Assembly (NCBI GenBank): GCA_031548675.1
Contig: JAVBQU010000187.1
Span: 1 to 11,247 of the forward strand
Direction: 5' to 3'
Source: JAVBQU01 sp031548675
GTDB lineage: Bacteria; Bacteroidota; Bacteroidia; Bacteroidales; P3
Length of the DNA stretch: 11,247 nucleotides
The notes below the pieces were generated by a model that worked only from the letters and a program-made list of their open reading frames with translations, was not told the origin of the DNA and made no database searches. The translations under genes and the position numbers were made by a program. Shown here piece after piece: positions 7,917 to 11,247 of this stretch. How positions within the stretch are numbered: position 1 is the stretch's first letter; every line of letters begins with the position of its first letter.

Positions 7917-7945
7917 CAAGTAGTAGAGGTACTTGCATAGGGATT

Positions 7946-7976
7946 CCCTCTCTTGCGGAGAGGGTTAGGGAGAGGT
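7946..7976. repeat. REP-like hairpin element
   Basis: CCCTCTC (7946-7952) and GAGAGGG (7958-7964) form a perfect 7-bp stem with the 5-base loop TTGCG, followed by TTAGGGAGAGGT. The arrangement resembles the CCCTCTCC/GGAGAGGG plus TTAGGG(T/A)GAGG extragenic repeats that occur in many bacterial genomes. No REP-associated transposase is in the window. It has no T-run directly after it, so it is not a standard terminator. Confidence 0.6.
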
Positions 7977-8008
7977 AATAAAATCTTAGAGATACGAGGG
8001 AGAAACTA

Positions 8009-8026
8009 TAAACGTTATAACGTTTA
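8009..8026. repeat. Perfect 18-bp palindrome
   Basis: TAAACGTTATAACGTTTA equals its own reverse complement over all 18 bases. ATAACGTTT recurs alone at 7851-7859. The palindrome could be an operator for a dimeric regulator of the GNAT gene, but it may simply be an AACTTTATAA-type array in which T is replaced by G, since such an array follows directly. Confidence 0.5.
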
Positions 8027-8093
8027 AACTTTATAACCGAACTTGCGAGCTCAACGAAGTTAAACCTTACAAACTTTCAAACTTTATAAACTA
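8027..8093. repeat. AACTTTATAA words flanking a shared GAGCTC block
   Basis: AACTTTATAA occurs at 8027-8036 and 8080-8089, as it does at 726-735. CAAACTTT is tandem at 8070-8077 and 8078-8085, a period of 8. Between them, 8047-8065 (GAGCTCAACGAAGTTAAAC) matches 10008-10027 with one gap and two transitions. The array ends 15 bp before the GNAT start codon. Confidence 0.55.
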
Positions 8094-8108
8094 CTCAAAA
8101 TAGCCAAT

Positions 8109-8618
8109 ATGCTCATCCGACAAGAAACAGCAAAAGATTTTACCGAAATATACGAATTGGTAAAAACAGCTTTCGAAACTGCCAAGGTTGCTGATGGCGA
8201 CGAGCAGGATTATGTTATCAAGCTGCGGAACAGTCCTAATTATATACCCGAGCTTGCTTTGGTGCTGGTAGAAAATGAAAGAATTATCGGGCATATCATG
8301 TTTACACGTATGTTTGTTACTTCTCATGATAAGCAATTTGAAGCCCTGCTCCTATCTCCGGTTTGCATGGAGTTGGAATACCGCAACCAAGGCATAGGTT
8401 CCAGTTTTATCAGGCAGAGTTTACAAAAAGCCCGAGAAAAAGGATTTAAAGCTGTATTTCTGGTTGGCGACCCTGCATATTATCAACGTTTCGGCTTTAA
8501 AACTACAACGCATTTTGGCATCAAAGATACCGGAAGCATTCCCGAACAATACATTATGGCTCTTGAATTGGAAGAGGGAATATTGAAAACCCATGCGGGA
8601 ACGATTTCTATTTGTTGA
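8109..8618 (+). CDS. GNAT-family N-acetyltransferase (YhbS-like)
   Basis: This 169-residue protein has the single-domain GNAT layout: it should transfer an acetyl group from acetyl-CoA to an amino group of an unknown acceptor in the cytoplasm. The N-terminal MLIRQETAKDFTEIYELV is the usual first strand and helix. Motif A is LSPVCMELEYRNQGIGSS (82-99), with the acetyl-CoA pyrophosphate loop R92-N-Q-G-I-G97. LVGDPAYYQRFGF (118-130) is the later motif typical of the YhbS-like branch. Length and motif order look complete. The next gene starts 11 bp after its stop, so the two are probably one transcript. The start at 8109 is the first in-frame ATG and matches the family. The substrate cannot be told from the sequence; small molecules and protein lysines or N-termini are all possible. 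Confidence 0.92.
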   Translation: MLIRQETAKDFTEIYELVKTAFETAKVADGDEQDYVIKLRNSPNYIPELALVLVENERIIGHIMFTRMFVTSHDKQFEALLLSPVCMELEYRNQGIGSSFIRQSLQKAREKGFKAVFLVGDPAYYQRFGFKTTTHFGIKDTGSIPEQYIMALELEEGILKTHAGTISIC

Positions 8619-8629
8619 AATAATAGCGT

Positions 8630-9079
8630 ATGAACAACATTATAGAAGCATTTACAACCGGACAATTTAGGTTCTTAGTATGGTTTATCGCAGCCATACT
8701 TTTTATTTATATTCCTTTTATGTACCTTTGGCTCAAACGAAGAAAAGATAAAGCCCAAGCCTACGAACATGAAAATCCTCAGTTTGTAAAAATCTATATT
8801 CAGCGGACAGAACTTAATGATATATTGACTGTGGTTAGTATAAATGATGCAAAACCTGTGATGTTTGCCAAAGGCATACAATATGGATTTTATGCCCTGC
8901 CCGGAAAGAACGTCATATATGTTACCTACCAATGGATAACCCGAAGCATGACAGCATTGACGGGTTATGAAACTCACACCGTAGATGATGAAGAAATGCA
9001 GGTAAACATAGAAGCAGGCAAGGAATATAAGCTAGGGTATAACCACAAGTCGCAGAAATACGAATTAACCGAAAGATAA
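8630..9079 (+). CDS. Small membrane-anchored protein of unknown function
   Basis: I do not recognise a named family. The 149-residue product has a short polar N-terminus, one strong transmembrane helix at about residues 14-35, a basic stop-transfer stretch LKRRKDK (35-41), and a soluble C-terminal domain of about 105 residues rich in predicted beta strands. The positive charges just after the helix suggest that the C-terminal domain faces the cytoplasm. The domain has no cysteine and no obvious catalytic motif; a PEGA-like or other small beta-sandwich fold is possible. It follows the GNAT gene by 11 bp and probably shares its transcript, which hints at a joint role. A CATTGC/GAAGCAATC-type repeat and a possible terminator follow it. 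Confidence 0.85.
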   Translation: MNNIIEAFTTGQFRFLVWFIAAILFIYIPFMYLWLKRRKDKAQAYEHENPQFVKIYIQRTELNDILTVVSINDAKPVMFAKGIQYGFYALPGKNVIYVTYQWITRSMTALTGYETHTVDDEEMQVNIEAGKEYKLGYNHKSQKYELTER

Positions 9080-9092
9080 AACACTGAAATTA

Positions 9093-9134
9093 GATTGCTT
9101 CGTCCTCGTACTTCGTCCTACAGCAATGACGAAG
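9093..9134. repeat. Dispersed CATTGC/GAAGCAATC-type element
   Basis: On the reverse strand the element begins with a CTTCGTCATTGCTG stretch and ends with GACGAAGCAATC. This resembles the GTCATTGCGAG...GAAGCAATC extragenic repeat I recall from many bacterial phyla. CTTCGTCCT occurs twice (9098-9106 and 9111-9119). ATTGCT (9094-9099) is inverted at 9122-9127, and CTTCGTC is inverted as GACGAAG at 9128-9134. The pairings overlap, so they are alternative hairpins. Confidence 0.6.
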
Positions 9135-9141
9135 AATTTTT
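9111..9141 (+). terminator. Possible intrinsic terminator inside a repeat
   Basis: CTTCGTC (9111-9117) can pair with GACGAAG (9128-9134) across a 10-base loop, and AATTTTT follows at once. It lies 31 bp after the stop of the membrane-protein gene, a suitable place to end the GNAT operon. The stem is short and the loop large, so this is a weak candidate. Confidence 0.3.
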
Positions 9142-9142
9142 G

Positions 9143-9200
9143 AACTATGCATTACGAATTTTGAATGGTTTACTTCTCACTACTCACAATTCACTTTTAG
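9143..9200. repeat. Long heptad array before the sirtuin gene
   Basis: Heptads run almost continuously: four of the AACTATG/CATTACG/AATTTTG kind from 9143, then CNNNTCA-type units from 9173 (CTTCTCA, CTACTCA, CAATTCA), then a decayed one. The stretch 9175-9189 is the exact reverse complement of 7882-7896. The array ends 24 bp before the start codon. Confidence 0.6.
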
Positions 9201-9224
9201 AAACCTGAAATAAATTATAAACAC

Positions 9225-9908
9225 ATGAAAATTGTTGTATTAACCGGAGCAGGAATCAGTGCCGAAAGCGGTATCAAGACTTTTCGCGATAGCGACGGTT
9301 TGTGGGAGAATTACCGGATAGAAGATGTAGCTACACCCGAGGCATGGCATAAAAACCCTGCTTTGGTACAGGAATTTTACAACCAACGCCGGAAGCAATT
9401 ACTGGAATCTCAACCCAACGCAGCCCATTATGCTTTGGCAAAGCTGGAAGAAAAATATGAAGTAAGGATTATTACACAAAATGTAGATGATTTGCACGAA
9501 AGAGCAGGTTCTACACAAGTAATGCATCTGCATGGAGAACTGAAAAAGGCAAGAAGCACATCCGATTCTGATTTAGTTTATGATGTAGAGGGTTGGGAGC
9601 TTAAAATGGGACAACTATGTGAAAAAGGCTCGCAGCTCCGTCCGCATATTGTGTGGTTTGGCGAAGCCGTACCGATGATAGAGCCGGCAGCTGAACTAAG
9701 CGGAGAGGCTGACATATTCATCATCATAGGAACATCACTCAATGTATATCCGGCAGCAGGTTTGGTGCAGTATACCAAGCCCGGCACACGGTTGTATCTG
9801 GTAGACCCCAAAAAGCCTGATTTATATCTGAAAAACCTTACATTTATCGAAGAAAGAGCAGGCATAGGCGTACCCGATTTGGTTGAAAAACTGCTAAATG
9901 AACTATGA
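9225..9908 (+). CDS. Sir2-family NAD-dependent deacylase, no zinc cysteines
   Basis: Sirtuins remove acyl groups from protein lysines using NAD+. All the catalytic blocks are present in 227 residues: GAGISAESG (8-16), FRD (20-22), QNVDDLHERAG (85-95), the catalytic base His103 in HLHGEL, RPHIVWFGE (139-147), GTSLNVYPAAGL (169-180) and LVDPKKP near 192. Tyr52 and Arg55 (FYNQRR) match the Tyr-x-x-Arg pair of class III sirtuins such as SIRT5 and CobB, which favours removal of succinyl or malonyl groups. Most sirtuins bind a structural zinc through four cysteines between the catalytic His and the RPH block; here that stretch (105-138) is short and the whole protein has one cysteine, Cys132. Catalysis does not use the zinc, so the enzyme may well be active. 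The stop codon falls inside a 14-bp repeat unit. It probably has its own transcript. Confidence 0.94.
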   Translation: MKIVVLTGAGISAESGIKTFRDSDGLWENYRIEDVATPEAWHKNPALVQEFYNQRRKQLLESQPNAAHYALAKLEEKYEVRIITQNVDDLHERAGSTQVMHLHGELKKARSTSDSDLVYDVEGWELKMGQLCEKGSQLRPHIVWFGEAVPMIEPAAELSGEADIFIIIGTSLNVYPAAGLVQYTKPGTRLYLVDPKKPDLYLKNLTFIEERAGIGVPDLVEKLLNEL

Positions 9909-9930
9909 GTTATGAATGATGAGTTATGAA
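9905..9930. repeat. Heptad array overlapping the sirtuin stop codon
   Basis: ATGAGTTATGAA occurs at 9905-9916 and again at 9919-9930, a period of 14 that is two heptads. The sirtuin stop TGA (9906-9908) is part of the first unit, so the array begins in the last codons of the gene. Confidence 0.6.
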
Positions 9931-9961
9931 CTTTTTAAACTAGTTACAAGCTAAACAAAAA

Positions 9962-9993
9962 CAACTCAACAATTCAACAACTCAACAATTTTG
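9962..9993. repeat. Octad array, CAAYTCAA type
   Basis: Three 8-bp units fit CAAYTCAA (CAACTCAA at 9962 and 9978, CAATTCAA at 9970), and a fourth begins CAATT. AACTCAACAATT is repeated exactly at 9963-9974 and 9979-9990. The period is 8, unlike the heptads on either side. Confidence 0.65.
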
Positions 9994-10007
9994 AACCGTA
10001 GCGAAGC

Positions 10008-10050
10008 GAAGCTCGACGAAGTCAAACTTGAAATCTGAAACTTGAAATCT
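10008..10050. repeat. Shared GAAGCTC block and heptad array before dgt
   Basis: The block 10008-10027 matches 8047-8065 (one gap, two transitions). Overlapping its end are heptads of the type GAAAYYT: AAACTTGAAATCT is repeated exactly at 10024-10036 and 10038-10050. The array ends 7 bp before the dgt start codon, so it will form most of any short leader. Confidence 0.6.
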
Positions 10051-10057
10051 AAAATAT

Positions 10058-11247
10058 ATGAACTGGGATAAATTAATTTCGACCAAACGCTGGGGACAGG
10101 AAGATAAAACGCATAGCAATCCTAATGAGGAACGCTCGCAATTTCAGCGCGATTACGACCGGATTGTATTTTCTTCTCCTTTCCGCCGATTGCAAAACAA
10201 AACGCAGGTTTTCCCTCTGCCCGAAAATATTTTTGTACACAATAGGCTTACACACAGCTTGGAAGTTTCTTGTGTGGGACGCACCTTAGGCAATATGCTT
10301 TCACATCAGCTTATGGAGAACGCTCCCGACAACAAATTATTTCCCGAAATCGGGATGCTGGTTGCAGCCGTTTGTCTGGCACACGATTTAGGCAATCCGG
10401 CTTTCGGACATTCGGGAGAAACCGCTATTTCTGCCTATTTTAACGAGGGAAGCGGAAAGAATTACCAAAAAGATTTAAGCATCAGCCATGAGCAATGGGC
10501 AGACTTTACACATTTCGAAGGTAACGCGAATGCCTTCCGCATTTTAACCCATCTATATGGCGGACGGGAGGATAGCTCTTTTGCCCTCACCTATTCTGCT
10601 TTGGCAGCTTTGGTTAAATATCCCTGCGAAGCCATCAACGGAGGAAACAAACAACATATTTATACCAAAAAATACGGTTTCTTTCAATCGGAAAAAGAAT
10701 ATTTTAAACGTATTGCCGATGAGTTGGGTTTGATTGCTTTTTCGCAGAATCCCTATTCCTACTACCGCCATCCGCTTACTTTTTTGGTAGAAGCTGCCGA
10801 CGATATCTGTTATAATATTATTGATATGGAGGATGCCCACCGATTGAAGATTATGCATAAAGATGAAATTCTGGAGCATTTCAAACCTTTGTTGGGCGAT
10901 GATTCGCAAAGGAATAAAAACATCGACCGTTTCCATAAAATACAAGATACCAACGACCGTATATCTTTCTTACGGGCAAAAGCCATCTCTACCTTAATTA
11001 CGCAATGTTTTCAAGCATTTGGCAAACATCAGGACGAAATTTTATCGGGAACTTTCGATGCCGATTTAATAAAATGTATCGATGAGCCTTACAGAACAGC
11101 AGTAGAAAATATCAAGAAGATTTCGGGAGATAAGATTTACAATACATCCTCCGTTGTGGAGCTCGAAGTTGCCGGATATAAAGTAATAGGCGGTTTGTTG
11201 GAAGAATTTGTTCCTGCAATCCTACAACCCGAAACCAATTACCATAA
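10058..11247 (+). CDS. dgt: dGTPase-like dNTP triphosphohydrolase (5' part)
   Basis: Dgt enzymes are cytoplasmic HD-superfamily hydrolases that split dGTP, or other dNTPs, into the deoxynucleoside and triphosphate and so adjust dNTP pools. The frame stays open to the last base, giving 396 complete codons; the C-terminal end lies outside the window. The metal-binding HD residues are visible as His66 in HNRLTHSLEV, His109-Asp110 in LAHDLGNPAFGHSG, and an Asp in VEAADDICY (Asp248 or its neighbour). HFEGNANAFRI (152-162) and the N-terminal RIVFSSPFRRLQNKTQVFPL block (35-54) are diagnostic of the dGTPase family and rule out an ordinary HD phosphohydrolase. The ATG at 10058 places MNWDKLIS directly before the family's N-terminal sequence. 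The gap of 149 bp upstream is repeat-rich, so this is likely a separate unit from the sirtuin gene. The preferred dNTP is not certain. Confidence 0.94.
   Translation, partial: MNWDKLISTKRWGQEDKTHSNPNEERSQFQRDYDRIVFSSPFRRLQNKTQVFPLPENIFVHNRLTHSLEVSCVGRTLGNMLSHQLMENAPDNKLFPEIGMLVAAVCLAHDLGNPAFGHSGETAISAYFNEGSGKNYQKDLSISHEQWADFTHFEGNANAFRILTHLYGGREDSSFALTYSALAALVKYPCEAINGGNKQHIYTKKYGFFQSEKEYFKRIADELGLIAFSQNPYSYYRHPLTFLVEAADDICYNIIDMEDAHRLKIMHKDEILEHFKPLLGDDSQRNKNIDRFHKIQDTNDRISFLRAKAISTLITQCFQAFGKHQDEILSGTFDADLIKCIDEPYRTAVENIKKISGDKIYNTSSVVELEVAGYKVIGGLLEEFVPAILQPETNYH

Larger units (their letters stand above)
7810..8108. other. 299-bp gap made largely of dispersed repeats
   Basis: No coding sequence of credible length and no RNA gene is visible here. 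In order the gap holds an inverted heptad array, a REP-like hairpin, an 18-bp palindrome and two AACTTTATAA arrays separated by a block shared with the gap before the dGTPase gene. A possible Bacteroidetes promoter lies near 7857-7884. It is the longest gene-free stretch in the window. Confidence 0.7.

Noticed and set aside
598..10057. CRISPR array as an explanation for the short repeats
   Set aside because: Units are 7-8 bp, degenerate and directly abutting, with no unique spacers of constant length and no cas genes.
10553..10945. 130-codon minus-strand open frame opposite dgt
   Set aside because: The + strand carries an intact dGTPase-like frame with family motifs through this region, so the antisense frame is a shadow.

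Overview
The window looks like a chromosomal segment from a fermentative member of the Bacteroidetes, most likely the order Bacteroidales. The evidence is low GC, no Shine-Dalgarno sequences ahead of any start codon, a very large exported protein of a Bacteroidetes style, Bacteroidetes-like PrmA, PlsY, Sir2 and Dgt proteins, and lysine-fermentation genes typical of anaerobes such as Porphyromonas. The genus cannot be fixed from the sequence alone. All recognised genes lie on the + strand. There are no tRNA or rRNA genes, no CRISPR array, no transposase and no phage gene.

Layout: the 3' part of prmA (1-597, ribosomal protein L11 methyltransferase); a 1515-residue exported protein of unknown function (767-5314); plsY (5388-6080, glycerol-3-phosphate acyltransferase); kamE (6211-6999, B12-binding subunit of D-lysine 5,6-aminomutase); a CoA-transferase B subunit (7150-7809); a GNAT acetyltransferase (8109-8618) followed after 11 bp by a small membrane-anchored protein (8630-9079); a Sir2-family deacylase without zinc-binding cysteines (9225-9908); and the 5' part of a dGTPase-like HD hydrolase (10058-11247, running off the window).

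Functionally the genes are mostly unrelated housekeeping. The exception is kamE plus the CoA-transferase subunit, both of which fit fermentation of lysine to acetate and butyrate. Each stands without its usual partner subunit, so the rest of that pathway must lie elsewhere. The GNAT, the sirtuin and the acyl-CoA enzymes may be linked through protein acylation, but that is speculation.

The most unusual feature is between the genes. Nearly every intergenic gap is built of short arrays of degenerate 7-bp or 8-bp units, about three to five per array, drawn from a small set of words (CNNNTCA, TTNATAR, GAAAYYT, CRAGTNNA, CAAYTCAA, AACTTTA). The words recur in different gaps and in both orientations. 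The arrays run into gene ends: they encode the PlsY C-terminal tail, contain the sirtuin stop codon, and supply an in-frame false N-terminal extension to the large exported protein. Other dispersed-repeat types (a REP-like hairpin, a CATTGC/GAAGCAATC-type element, a CACAGAG-type element and an 18-bp palindrome) lie among them.
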